Assembly (NCBI GenBank): GCA_001953115.1
Contig: LSSL01004769.1
Coordinates: 1 to 49,554 of the forward strand
Direction: 5' to 3'
Source of the DNA: Smittium mucronatum
Lineage: Eukaryota > Kickxellomycota > Harpellomycetes > Harpellales > Legeriomycetaceae
DNA: 49,554 nucleotides
Position numbers and translations under genes: made by a program
The notes under the pieces: generated by a model
Told to the model about the DNA's origin: nothing
Seen by the model: the letters and a program-made list of their open reading frames with translations, nothing else
Database searches by the model: none
Shown here: positions 10,632 through 23,500 of the stretch, piece after piece
Numbering within the stretch: position 1 is the first letter of the stretch
Layout of the letters: every line of letters begins with the position of its first letter

Positions 10632-10938
10632 TAATAAATGCGACCTATTAATAATATTTAAGAGAATAAAATCAAATCATTTTTGGCTGTCAGAAAAAAA
10701 ATCACGTGCAACCAAATTCGTCAAAATGACACGTTTTTCTTACAGTGGATTTAAGTTTAGTATCTGTATTTACAATACAGACCTGGGGTGATTTCCATGA
10801 AACTTTTGCTTGAAAACACCATTAGAAAAGTAAGTATATTGCTTGAAATTCAAAATTACCAGCTGCAATTTCGTTTTTTTTTCTTTTTTTTTTTCAATAT
10901 TTATATTATCTTTTCTTTAATTATTTATTTTTATCCGA

Positions 10939-11552
10939 TTTGTATTGACGGATAAAATCTGTAAAAATTAATCTGCAAAACAGTATTGCAAAAAAAAGTG
11001 CAACTTATAGAAAATGTTGATATCCTCAGTACTAATGAATTTCTCCGCTGGTCTACTGGCTGGGTACATAAGAGAAATCGTAGCTATATATCATCCAATA
11101 AACCTCAACCGGAACTGCTTCAAGTATGCCGGATGGAGGAGGATAAACACGATCATGATTTAAAGCTCAACATCGGTGAAAGCAAACAAGCTGAGATGGT
11201 TGAGCTCGTCTTTAGAGCCCATTTCTATCAGGATGAATCAAGAATAGAATCAAATTATATAACTTTGCTTCTGCCATGACTTTACTACAAAATGCTAATA
11301 AACTCTAGAGTATCGTCTCGAATGAAAGACTAGGGATTGTTTGTGCAGCCAGGTACACTGCCTGCACAGATTCCGTTTCGGTTTCTCTTGTTATAGATTT
11401 CCTTAACTGATTCCTTAATTTCAGGTCGTTTAGATAATGTCACTACTCCATACCTAAATTAGAGTAGCATCGGCTGAATTTTTTGCTGATTAAATCTCTT
11501 TAGATGAACCACTTGATTCCTTAAACCGCAACAATGTATTCCCACCTAGGGG
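10939..11552 (-). mobile_element. Retroposon copy C, old and diverged, near full length
   Basis: This segment aligns along its length with copy B read on the same strand. Landmarks include CTGCTTCAAGTATGCCGGATG against TTGCTTCAAGTAGGCTGGATG, CATGACTTTACTAC against CATGGCTTTCCTAC, and CCTTAAACCGCAAC against CCCTAAACCACGGC. The 5' end is the CCTAGGGG block at 11545-11552 and the 3' end matches the tail consensus (TTTGTATTGACGGA). No clean target duplication remains; TTTTTATCCGATTT (10928-10941) and TTTTTAATCGATTT (11560-11573) are a weak, AT-rich candidate. The 97-codon frame at 10986-11279 runs antisense to the element and is probably meaningless. Confidence 0.7.
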
Positions 11553-12989
11553 ATAATTATTTTTAATCGATTTTTTTTTCGAGTTACAGATTTCATTACT
11601 TTCTAGCTTGATTTCCAGTGGAAATTAATACTACTACTTTAATCATCAGATTATCCAACTAATAATAAAATTATGATTTCATAATTTAAATTGTGTCATT
11701 TTAACTAATTTGATAGATTCTTAATGAAGAGGGCATATTAAAGTGTACACTGTTTCAGCGTAAATTTCCTAGCAGTGATTTTTTATCCAATAAAAGTGAA
11801 AATTTATGACGCAAAAATTAATGGCTCTTTTTGATTGATTAAGTTTTTAGTCGTTTTTTATAGGCGGTATAATTTGTATTGACTTTTATTTGGCAAATTA
11901 TATAACATTAATCTATGCCACTGGCGAATAGATTTATTTATTTTATTATGATAAAGTTAAACAAAAATGCCCAGATTAAGCGATTTTTTGAAAAATCGGT
12001 CAAAAAAAAGCTAATTTACATTTTTTTTTTTTTTGTATCACGGAATTTAAGCTAATTTACATAAAAACATATAAGCAGAATAAAAAGTATAACATGGTGT
12101 AATAAGAACACAAGTTAGATTTTATAGCGTGGATATGTATAATTTTTTAGAAAATTGATTTAAAAATTGATTTTCTGACGGTCATACTTTCGATATTCGA
12201 ACGAAATCCCCTTAAAAAATTGAAAAGTGATACAAAATTTACTGCCATTCCGATTGTAAAATGACAAAATTTTCCAAAAAAAAAATGCTTATAATTATCA
12301 TTAAAGGATTATCTAATGTTCAGAATTTTTATACTCTAAAAAAAAGTGAGTTGAATTTTTTTTCAAAAAACCGGTGCATTTATGGTTTTATCAGACAGTT
12401 TTGATAGTGTATATCTCAGAAAATCGACGATGCTAAATAGTTTCGTAATATCTAATCCCTATAAAAAAAAACATCAAAAAAAATACCATCAAAAAAGTGT
12501 ACTATTCATGCATAATACACAATAAAAACGTCCTAATTTGAATCTATTAAAGACTTTAGACGTAATTTGGCCGAAGTGTTTACTTACTATCTTTTTATAG
12601 TCTAAACGTAAAGTTTATCCTATAGAATATATATTTTTTTAATTATACATTATTGAATTTTGTTAAAAAAAGCGTGTCATGTGTGAAATACTGTATTAAA
12701 TTAGAAATAAAATAACACCAAATATCAGCGATGAAGATTCATAATTACATATCAGCCTATACATGATGTACCTTCCCGGATAATCTATTTAATATTTTAA
12801 ACATTTTTTTTATTCCATTATTTAAACCTAATATTTTCTTTTTTTTTTAGAAATTTTTATTATGAAAATATCATTAATTCTTAACGATTGCTAATAGTCC
12901 TGCTTTTTCGGGCCGAATGGAGGTGAAAAAAGCATACTGTTGAACAAAATTTTCAATTTTGGTAAAAAAAACTGTCAAAAAACGACTCA
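11553..12989. other. AT-rich stretch
   Basis: No gene is seen here. The only recognised feature is the tiny retroposon insertion at 12022-12048. Confidence 0.5.
12022..12048 (-). mobile_element. Ultra-short retroposon insertion with perfect 14-bp duplication
   Basis: The minus strand reads AAATTCCGTGATAC followed by about 13 A: roughly the last 14 bases of the retroposon family plus its tail. It is flanked by two identical copies of AAGCTAATTTACAT (12008-12021 and 12049-12062). This is a textbook target-primed insertion with extreme 5' truncation. Confidence 0.9.
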
Positions 12990-14560
12990 GATTGCATTGC
13001 CAAGTACACTTCATTCGACTCTAAAGCAGAAAGATCGATTGGAAATTATATAGCTTCGCCCTTTAATAACATTCTGAAGGAAAATATATAAAATATCAGC
13101 AATTTAAATGGGATTTAAATCGATGGTCAGAACCAAAATTTCAGCATCCTGACTCTGGCAACTCAAGTTTATTCATACTCACAGCTCGTTGAAAATGGGC
13201 TTAATTTCTATCTAACTTTACTCAACACAGCTAGAAATACGATGCGTGGGTTTGTTTTAATATGGAAGATCATCGGAGAAGCATTACCGAATTAAGATTA
13301 TCTATTCGCAAAAATGGTGTTGAATTGGTTAAAGTCATCTTAAACCGCAAAATCCAGCCATATCCATTGGTAAGTAGAATATCCAGCCAAAGCGGTGTCG
13401 CTCTTTAAATTCAGTTGAAATATTTGAATTAGAAAAAGAGTTAAGTATATCATCAGCTTTTGTGAAAGAATCCGGGATTAAAATTGGGATTATGTACTTT
13501 TTTACTCGATATGCATAAAAAATTCAAAGAACCAGTCAACAGGATGGTCACGTGCAGGTTATGTGTGGCAGGAAGCAAGAATAAAAAGCTATTTATTTCC
13601 GTGGTTTCATCCTGAGGATCAGAATATGAGAAAGCACTAAGGCTAAAGACGAATATCTGGATTAAATGGCTCTCAAAATGCTGTTATACCAACAAAAATA
13701 ATGATTAAACGACTTGAAGGGTAATTTAGGTATCTTCTCTTGTAAATAATTTATAATTTTAAAGAAATTTTTAAGATCGGCAGAGTCCCAGGTGAGTGTG
13801 AATATTATAGTATATCAGGAAATAGATATAAGGTTTGTGATTTCGCCTAATAACTAAGTTTGTTGGGAAGATTAATAGAATATAATACTATTTTTTCCGG
13901 ATAATCTCACAAACGACTCTGTTTATGCTTTTAACGATCCTTATACGCGTTTAGGATCCACATATCTATCCTGATATAGATAGGTTTTTCTATGGAGCGA
14001 CTCGGGTCCCCATTTTAGGAAAAATGAATTTCATTATGAAGTTATGAAAACTCCGTCGCAAAAATTTGCCGATAAGAACTTTTTTTTAAAACACCATGGG
14101 GAAAGTTATGTTGAAAGTAGTTTCGGCGTACTTTCGAATTGTTTCAAAGAATCAGATTATTTTATAGAAATGAACAACATCCAAGATCTCATCGGGTTTT
14201 TTATATCTAAGACAGCCGATATTGCTGACCAAATAAATATTATCACATTAATAATAGTCTATATTTTCTTCAAGTACTGTCGATATCGGAGCCATGGATC
14301 TAAAAATGTTTTAAGAATCAATAATTATAGAAAATATTTATCTTTTATTAAAATCAATGATCTTTTGATGACTTGACCTATAAGCACCTTTCTCGCCAGA
14401 GAATAAGGGTCAAAGTATTTCAAAATTATAATTTTTAAAAATTATAGAAAGAATATATTCGCATTTGCTTCTCCCAGCCTTAACTCGGATGAGCATTTGA
14501 CTATGTATCCGTCTTCACAATCTGTCCATAGCTGAATATTAGAATGGCTTAGAAAGCACC
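12990..14560. pseudogene. Decayed coding region of unknown origin
   Basis: Base composition is less AT-rich than the surroundings. One frame from about 13100 to 13690 stays mostly open, with scattered stops (for example QQFKWDLNRWSEPKFQHPD, then ELRLSIRKNGVELVKVIL), and a 110-codon frame follows at 14044-14376. In the latter, ADKNFF...ESYVESSFGVLSNCF is vaguely like the 'RNVIERxFGVLKxRF' block of PIF/Harbinger transposases. That resemblance is by eye only and may be chance. It is best described as a broken gene or transposon remnant. Confidence 0.3.
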
Positions 14561-17500
14561 GAGGCGTTTCTTAACTCCAAATTATTTTTAATATTTATTT
14601 ACCTTACTTTAATTTAATTTACTTCACTTATATATAATATAATTTGTGATTGAGTCATCCCAGTTTGCATAGAAAATTTATTAGAATTGGGCTTATTATT
14701 CATGAAATACCTCCCTTATAGTGGTGACTTCACAAGAAAATATTTTTCAAAAATTTTAAACCCTTTCTATTCGAAGAATATATATATTTTTATATTTTTT
14801 ACAAGTAAAATTCTCAATAAAATAACTTTTCACTATTGAAAGATTTTTAAATATTAATTATATTTCTGTAATAGGTTTTAAATATTTTAAATTAGATATT
14901 TGTGCTATTTATAGTTTAATGTTTTTCTAATAGTTTAATTTTAATCTATTTCTGTAAAATTAAGATTTAAAATCTTTAAAAGCTTTTTTAAAAAAAAGAT
15001 TACTAATTTTAAACCTTATAATGTCTCCTGATTATGAAATTTTCTTAGTTATATTTAAGAATCCCAGATATTGTGATAGTCAATATATATACTTTAATTC
15101 AAGTAAATTTAAATTCCTAAACCATAGGGGTTTCAAGTGTTTAAATTGCTTGATTATAAATTTTATAAAATAAAATAATTTGCAAAAATAATTCCTAGTG
15201 GTATAAAATGATTATTTATGCGAATTTGAAAAATAAACATACCCATTAAACTAAATAAATAACGATTTCTTCTTTCTAACTATTTTTAATTTATAAGAAT
15301 TTAACTCAAAAAAAAACACTAATTTATATTCTAAAAAATGCTAAAACTACTTGAAAGGTTTGCGGGATATAACTGTAATCCAGTAATGGTAATTTTGACA
15401 TCCCACTGTTTAAATTCCACAAAAAATTTGACAAAGTTAATCCAAAGACTTATAAGATAATTTTGTGTAACTTTTTCTAGACTCAAACAGTTACTGAGTT
15501 ATAATTTATTGAGTGGGCTTGGCCAGAAATGTGTAGTTTAGAGCAGGAATCAATACTGAAAGTCATATCCAGACTGAAATGATCTGAGAAAACATAATCA
15601 TAGTCTTGAGAAAGCATACCCCAAAGATCAAAAGAATGTCCAAACTATTTATGGTAATTTCTAGAAAATATTCCAAAAAATTAGGGATTTTGGAAACGGA
15701 AGAATGCAATTTCCAGATTTTGAAAAAATCAATCACAGCTAAACTGTGCTTGGGTGTATTCAAATATCTCATAAAAATTTAGTTGGTTTAAGATATTATA
15801 CCGAGCTGATTCCTCTCGACTTTTATGGAGATTAGTAAAAAAGCGGAGTAAAAAATATTTGAGTAGGTTAGTAAGAAATATTTTTTTAAATGATATACAT
15901 TTATCGATAGAATAAGTTAAAATGTGCTATTTTTGTCTATATAGGCGGTAATAATCATCAGTTTACTTAATTTAGTCATTCAGAATGTGTTGCATTCTTT
16001 TTTTGGCTTCTGGTGTGGATGTAAATATTTCTGAAGATTTATTCAATTGAATTCAATTACTATATTTAAATAAATGCTCTCTAGAAAGTGTTTGACTGGT
16101 TAGAAAGAGAAATAAGGTTTTAAATAATGAAATGACTTAGTGAATAGAGAATTTTATTGTATTTTTTTGAAAGCTGGGACGTATTACAATGTAAAAATTC
16201 TGAGAGGAGAATATCTTTCTAGAAAAAAAGATTTCGGAGCTCATTTATGGCACTAAAAATAGGATGAAATATCCTTCGGTTTTTTTAAACGCTTTTTAGT
16301 GCTCGCTAAATAAGAAGATAGATAAAACCCCGGTTCTCCGTTTGATTTACCAAAAATTGAAGCAATCAAGAATAGGTCTAAGGGATTCTTAAATCAAAAG
16401 ATTTAAAATAAATGTAAGAGGGGAGACTGGTTTAGATAATCGGGACACATATTTGAATATTTAATGTTCAGTAATGTTATTTAATTCAAAAATGTTTAAT
16501 CTAGAGAAAAAATTATTCATGAAGTAGATCCTTTTATCATAGATGCTCTTCTCGGGACAGATCGGATATAGGTAGGAAGAGGTGAATACAGGCGTGGGAA
16601 GATAAAAAATTTAAATCGCTGGGATAATGAAAGGAGTAAGACTTACATGGTTCCAATTAGTTTTATTGGGATTAAATTGAAAATATGAAGGATCTGCAGC
16701 ATATTTGTAATAGTTTTTTCTATTAATAGACCGATTGTATTGAAAATGATATTGTTTTTGATAAATTCACTAAAAAAAAGGTAATTTAAACGAATTTTGG
16801 TAATATTATGAGTAGAGAAGTCCTTGTGGAGATTAGCAGATTAGATAAAGTCGATACTAGATCGAGTATTGGGATATGATGTTGGGTGATTTGAATTTTA
16901 ATGAGAAGGGAGGAGGTTCGATATAAAAAGGGATTTTTATTTGAGCAAATATGAAGCACGAATTTAGAAAATAGAATTTGTTAATTAGAATAAAAAAAAT
17001 TGACCAGTATAAATTGACAGAAAATACAATTTAAATTGTCTCAAGTTATAAAAATAAGAAATTTATATATTTTCTATTACTTTTATTTAATTCAAAATAT
17101 TAGATTAATTGTAAAAAAATGGCTATTCTAAACCCATTCAATTTCTAATTAGCATTTAGAAAAGCAAAAATTTATTTTTGAATTATTCAATAGGAACGAA
17201 TTAATTTAATTTAGAAAATTCATTGGTTATATTTAATCTTTTAATCGACCATTAAAAGTTATATGAAAAAATAATTTTTTATTCATAAAGAAAAACTTTT
17301 TTTTTTTTCATAGATAATTATAAGTGATATTTCGAAATAATTCGTAATAAAGAATCGTAACTGAAGTTAAAAATCGACTTAAAAATTAAAAAAACGCCTA
17401 ATTCTATGAATGTGATATTTATGATTATTATTTAGCACTTTTTATACCGTGAATAGATATCAATACTGAGCCTAAAATACTTTCATTGCTTTTACTTTTT

Positions 17501-20500
17501 TTTTTGATAGATTTTAGACCCTTTTTTGACGAAATTCTTAGAATAATTAATAATTTACTTTTTTAGATGGATTTTATTAGCACTAATATACTAACTATAA
17601 TAAATTAAAATTAAATTAAAGATATTCTTTAAAAAAATATCAGTTTTATTGCTATCGGTACTAGTTAATAGAATTTGTATTTTTTTTTGCAATTTCTCTT
17701 ATTATGGCCTGAATCGCAAAAATTACTAAGCTTAAAGTTCGATTTGCAGGCCACCTCTCCTAAGCTTAAAAATATCCTTTTTCACCTAACTGGTGGTATT
17801 TTTACAATAGAAGGCAATAAAAATTTACCGGAGATTGTTTTCTCTATAAAATTTGGATTTAATTCAATTTTATATGACTTTCTAATATTTAGATTTTTTG
17901 TAATATGTACCCATATAGGACTCTTTATTATATTTAAAAAATAATAACTCATAAAAATGTGCACATTTTTTCTTGTGATCGTTCATTGGCCACAGGATTA
18001 ACTATTTTTGGATAAATCGAAAATCCTCATGAACCAATTTCTCCCCTCAATAATAAAAATTTATTCCCCAAATTGCCTTACTCTTTCGTTTATTCCAAGT
18101 ATAAAGTTTTTTTAAAAAATATCTTTTTATCTTGGTGATAAATCCTATCAATTTAAAATATTTTTTAGAAATTTTTTAGTTATTTCTTCACCAATTTTTA
18201 TAGAGGCTATTTAATATATCAAAATATTATATTTCCGTTTTTTTTATCTAGCTATTCATAGATTCTTCTGAATTAAAAGATAATATACTAAATATAGCTA
18301 CATTAAAATAAGATAAGATACATCTCTCATATCCTATACTATTAATTCAATAGAATATTTGCTGTTATATAGATTTTATGTTGTCTATTTTAATATGTAA
18401 AGATGATTTTTTGAGATCTTTTGAGGCGACCCAGAACTCTTTTGATATTATCTTTTTAAATTTACCTGAAATATTTCTGTCTATATGCAATAAAAATCAT
18501 GAGCTTTTTAACTATGGAAGGTCCTGTTAAAAAAAGTTTTCAATATTTTTAAGGAATTCACCAATAAACACTAGGTTTTAATTTACAAATAAAAATTAGT
18601 GGTTTTTTTTGAAAATTTTGAGAAAATTGATCATCACCTCTGTGTTTTAAGAATTAAATATATCAAAAGAAACTTTTATTAAATTATCAACATCAGAAAT
18701 AGAAGATGCCATATGTATTACACAATGATATCTAGATTTTAGGTGACAAGCATATAGTGAAATAAAAGAGGTTGAATGCTTTGTATATTTTACGCATTGA
18801 TTTAGGTATATAAACAAACTATAAAATCTTTAAATCCTTTTCAAGAAGTATTAGTTGGTCCCTGGGTTTATTTCTGGGATTTTTTCGATTTTTTCTAGTC
18901 CTCTTTTAGTGAGAAGTAATTTGAATATTTCAATCCACAGTTGTGCCATTGAATATGAAATTTTGCATCTGAAATTTTGAAAAATACATATTTTTACATT
19001 AAGGGCTTAGATCTTGTAAAGCCCCCTAAAAGTGGGCTAGAAATTGCGTCAATAGTTTAAGAAATAAGATTTGAACCAATCCTATAGTATTTATGCTAAC
19101 CATTGTATTTTATATGAAACACTATTTCTTTTGGGAATAAAAATTGAAATAATAATTGTAATCATCAGAAAAAAATTTAGAGAGGATTTTTTTTTTGAAC
19201 TGTATAAATACTCGAATTTAGCATTATTATTCAGATTTTTTTTAATAAATAATTTTTGAGCTGAATACTTATATAAAATTTTTATAATTTCTGGCAAATC
19301 ATTTATACTTTCGATAAATTTTTCACCACTCGCAAGTTTTCATACCCGAAATTCACAATAAACTAAAGATAAAAATCAAAAAAATTTAAACATAAATGAG
19401 AAAGAATCTTTTGTGTAAATTTATAGATTTAATTGCTATTTTTTTTCTCCTTTCATTAAGGTTGTTTATTTGACTATTTAAAATGCGACTTTCAGTAACT
19501 ATTCAAGTTTTTTTTAAAAAAATTGTAATTTACCCGCTGATTCTTGTTCTCAACTCTGACTAAAAATAACCCGAATATTTTATTAAATGGTGAATTTTTT
19601 AAAAAAATTTAGTTTTTATAAACCATTATGAAAGATTTAGATATTGGCTTACTTATACTTTTGAATTTTATTAAAAAAACTTTCAATCGATTCGATTTCA
19701 CTATTGATTTCATTGGTGATTCCTAATCTACATTTTATATTTTACTAGAATCTTTTTTAATCTTTGATTCCTATCCGGTGATTAAAAGAATTATTAAAAT
19801 TTATAATTATAATGTAAAAAATTTCATTGCAGAGTTTTCACATTTTTAAATATGCTTTTTTAGCTTTTTTTAGCCTTTTTTAGATTTTTTGGTAGCGAAA
19901 CGGAGCTTATATCTTAAATGGAAACTGATATCAATATTTTTTGCTTTATAAAATATATTCCAATTAGAAAAAAAAAAACATCAATCTCAAAATCTTTCGA
20001 TAATTTGTTTTAACAATATTTTATTCATAATAAATTTTTTATTAGCTAATTTATGATACTGTTAATTTGTTTAAGCCACATTTGAAATGGCCTTCGATCT
20101 TGAACATTTTTGCTTAATTCCCTAAAAAAACTCCGTTTAATTATATAAGCATATAGATTCATTTAATTAGTCACATTACATTTCAAATATTCCAAAAAAA
20201 TCTGATTATTACCTTGATTTTTCTTAAGATTTAGTATAAAAAGTTTGTATTATGGTATTTCTTTTTAATTTTTATTCTCTTTCACAGTTTCGGATTTTTC
20301 TTTAAAATTTTAAAAATTTTACTTGCTCAAATACTTATCATCTCAAAGAAATTGCTAGTATTTGTGGAAGATTTAATATTTTTGCCAAAATTTTATAGAA
20401 AAATATGACAATAAATTAGATAATCCGATAAAATAAACTTTTTATAATTGTAAATCTGAAATATTAAGAAATAATATGATACGATAATAATAGCTAATTC

Positions 20501-23500
20501 TCACATTCAATTATCCTTATTTTTAGGTGAGGTTTTTTTTAAAAAAAATTATTTTGGAATTTTTTTAATGTTAAAAACGGTATTAAAGATGTTTAATAAA
20601 AAATTGTGCGTGTTGATGTATTTTTTTAAAAGCGCTCCAAATTTTTGCAAAAAAATAAATACTGAAATTTATTATATTTTGGTTTAATATAACCATTTAA
20701 ATCCCTAATAGAAATTTTAGATTTTTTTTATAAAAGATTATAAATTTTGTATTAATAAAAAAAGCGCTTTTAATTGTAGGATTTTTTTTGAATCTTGCAA
20801 TTTACATTTCAGATGAAATAGTTTAAAAAAATTTATCTAAGTATATAATATTCCAAAGAAAAACCTTATTTAGAATGATTAAAGTGTAAAAATAATGGAA
20901 TTATATATAGATGTTATAAAATAATTAAAAAAATACAAAATAAATTTGGTCGAGGCTATTTTAATTCAGAAATAGAGTCATAATTAAAATATTCTGCTCA
21001 AAATATTATAAAAATTACAGAAGTACACTTTTTATTATATAAAAAAAGTGATTAAGTATTATTAGGTTTCTTAGAAAAAATCACTACTATTATTATTGAG
21101 CCAAAGCTATTTATTACTCTTAATCACATCCGCATTCATTTTTTAAATCAAATCAAAAAAATATTAAGGAGGATTTAATAAAAATTGTTCAAAATTTTTA
21201 TTTCACCATTAATTAATTCTCCAACTAGAATAGACTGATATTTTAATTGAAATGGAAAAAATTCATCTATTAAAAACAATTAAACTAAAAAAAATTCTGT
21301 ATTGATATAAATACAGAAATTATTGAAATTAAAACCAGAGAATGTAAAATTACTAGATATTTATACCATTACATACTTAATAGTTTATTCTACAGATGCT
21401 GGGAAGTTAAAATTTTGTGAGGGTATTCTAGGGCAATAAATTTATATGTGGATTCTACTTTGTAATCGACAAGAGGGGTGTATCTGGTAATAATTCCTAA
21501 GTTTATGAGTAATCGACATTCATTTCATTAATTATAACTTTCGACTGTCGCTATGAAGATACCGGCGATCATTATTAGATATTTAATTGTTTTAACAAAA
21601 CAGCTTAAGCTATTGGTATTAAATTAAAATAGAAAAAAATATAGCAGATTCTGCTCCTCAACATCAAAAATTTTATATCAATTTCAGGATAACTTGACAA
21701 GAATTTTTTTTTTTGTTTTTATTATTATAGGCTAATATATTACTTGTTAGAGAAAAGAAGATGGGTTTAATTATTTTATATACGCCGATATTTTTAAGAT
21801 GTAGTTATTTGCAAACACTCGATTATTTGAAATTCTAGAAATTTTAAAAAAATAGGAAAGAATTTAATTTAATTTGTGAAATATTTCAAAAATAAAAATA
21901 AAAATTACACTTTTAAAAATATCATAACTGGTTTGAAGATACATTTATTCGTTAGCCATAAACTAAAAACTCCCAAAAAAAATTTATTAGTGCAGTTAAA
22001 GATTTTAATGAAAATTAGAAATGCTTTTGTAATTGAATTTATCAATTTTTTGGTCAAAATGATTGGGGTTTCTAGTAAAACTTATTAGTTCAATTTCCAA
22101 AAAAAAAAAAAATAATGTAATATAATATACCTTTCATATACAATAAATTCAATAATGTAGTTGTTTTTTGTTTTTTTTTTGGGTTTAGGAAAAAAAATTG
22201 AAACACTAGAACTGATTAAAACATTAAGGACTTTTCGTTAATTTAAATCAAAAAAATTGGCTCCTTGACTCGATTCCTCGAAAAAATCGTTTATATTTTT
22301 TCTAGAAAAAACATTAAAAACTGCAAAGATATTTGCTGCTTGTGTAACGATTTTTTTTAAAAAAATAAGAATATTTCACATAAATCACTAATTATTAGAA
22401 ATAAATATATCAAATCTCATTGGCTTAATCTTAATTTTTTAAAAAACCATCCTCTTTAAGACCTAAAAAAAGTGAAAGAGATCCTAGTTTTGGAAAACCA
22501 GGCTCTTAGCTGTTAAGTAATATAGGATTATTTGGTATTTAAATATATTAGATATTTAATGATTGACCCAAAGATATTGAAGGTGTTTTTACTCAAAAAA
22601 ATTCAATGTTATTATCATAGTTCTTTATTTAAAATCAGAAATAATTAATTGATTATCCTAAATAAAAAACGGTAAATTTTTTAATAAAAGATAAGAAATA
22701 CCTTGCAACCTTTGATATGGTTTTAGACAATATGGCAGGAAGGTATATTCGATCTTTGACTGTTTGAAAGAGTCTGAAGAATGAGAATTTTCAAGATAAT
22801 TAATATTTTGCCAATAAGTTATTATAATCGCCTATAAAATAAAATGGTTAAAATTAATAAAAATTTATGAAATTGATTTAGAAACTCAGATAGTTGAGAA
22901 TACAATATAGTTAAGAAAAAAAAATCATAAGAATTTCCAATAAAATAATCCTTATTATTGGATTGAGTATAAGTAAAATCATTAAAAGTGCATTTATTCA
23001 TATCTCGAAGAATTTTTTTCTTTTTTTTGAAATTTCATTAAATTATGAATATTTTTATAGTTTTTTTTATCACTATTAAATGAATAATATGAAAATTTTA
23101 ATTGGTTTAAATGTCGGTTTTACTTAATAAACATGGTTTAATTTTAAACTCATATTAAATTAAAAATTGATTTATATTTTTCAGATTTCCGGGCTATTAA
23201 TAAGACGTTTTTTTTTTTTGGACAATTAAATTGATTTTTGGCTTATTTTTTTCGTAGATTTATTTTGATGTCAATCAATAAAACCAATGAAAAAAACCTG
23301 AAGCAATGAATTTAAGAGTTTTCAATTAAATTTGTACAAAAAAATGTGTAATTTTTGAGTAAAGAGTTGTGATTTTTTGATTTATAAATCAAGAAAATTA
23401 TTAGTATAAATACCCAGTAAATATTATTTTAGAAACATTTGTAACTATTTTGAGTTTTATTATACCAATTAATTCAAATTCCCATGAACCTCCTTTTATT

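Larger units (their letters stand above)
9839..10938. other. Upstream region of LEA_2 paralogue 1
   Basis: It contains short GGAT-type repeats near 9950-9970, a pyrimidine-rich CTCATC repeat (10301-10324), one doubtful 73-codon ORF on the minus strand, and one very short retroposon tail (10601-10631). No other gene was recognised. Confidence 0.5.

Noticed and set aside
10986..11279. 97-aa ORF on the plus strand
   Set aside because: It runs antisense to retroposon copy C and aligns with non-coding parts of copies A and B.
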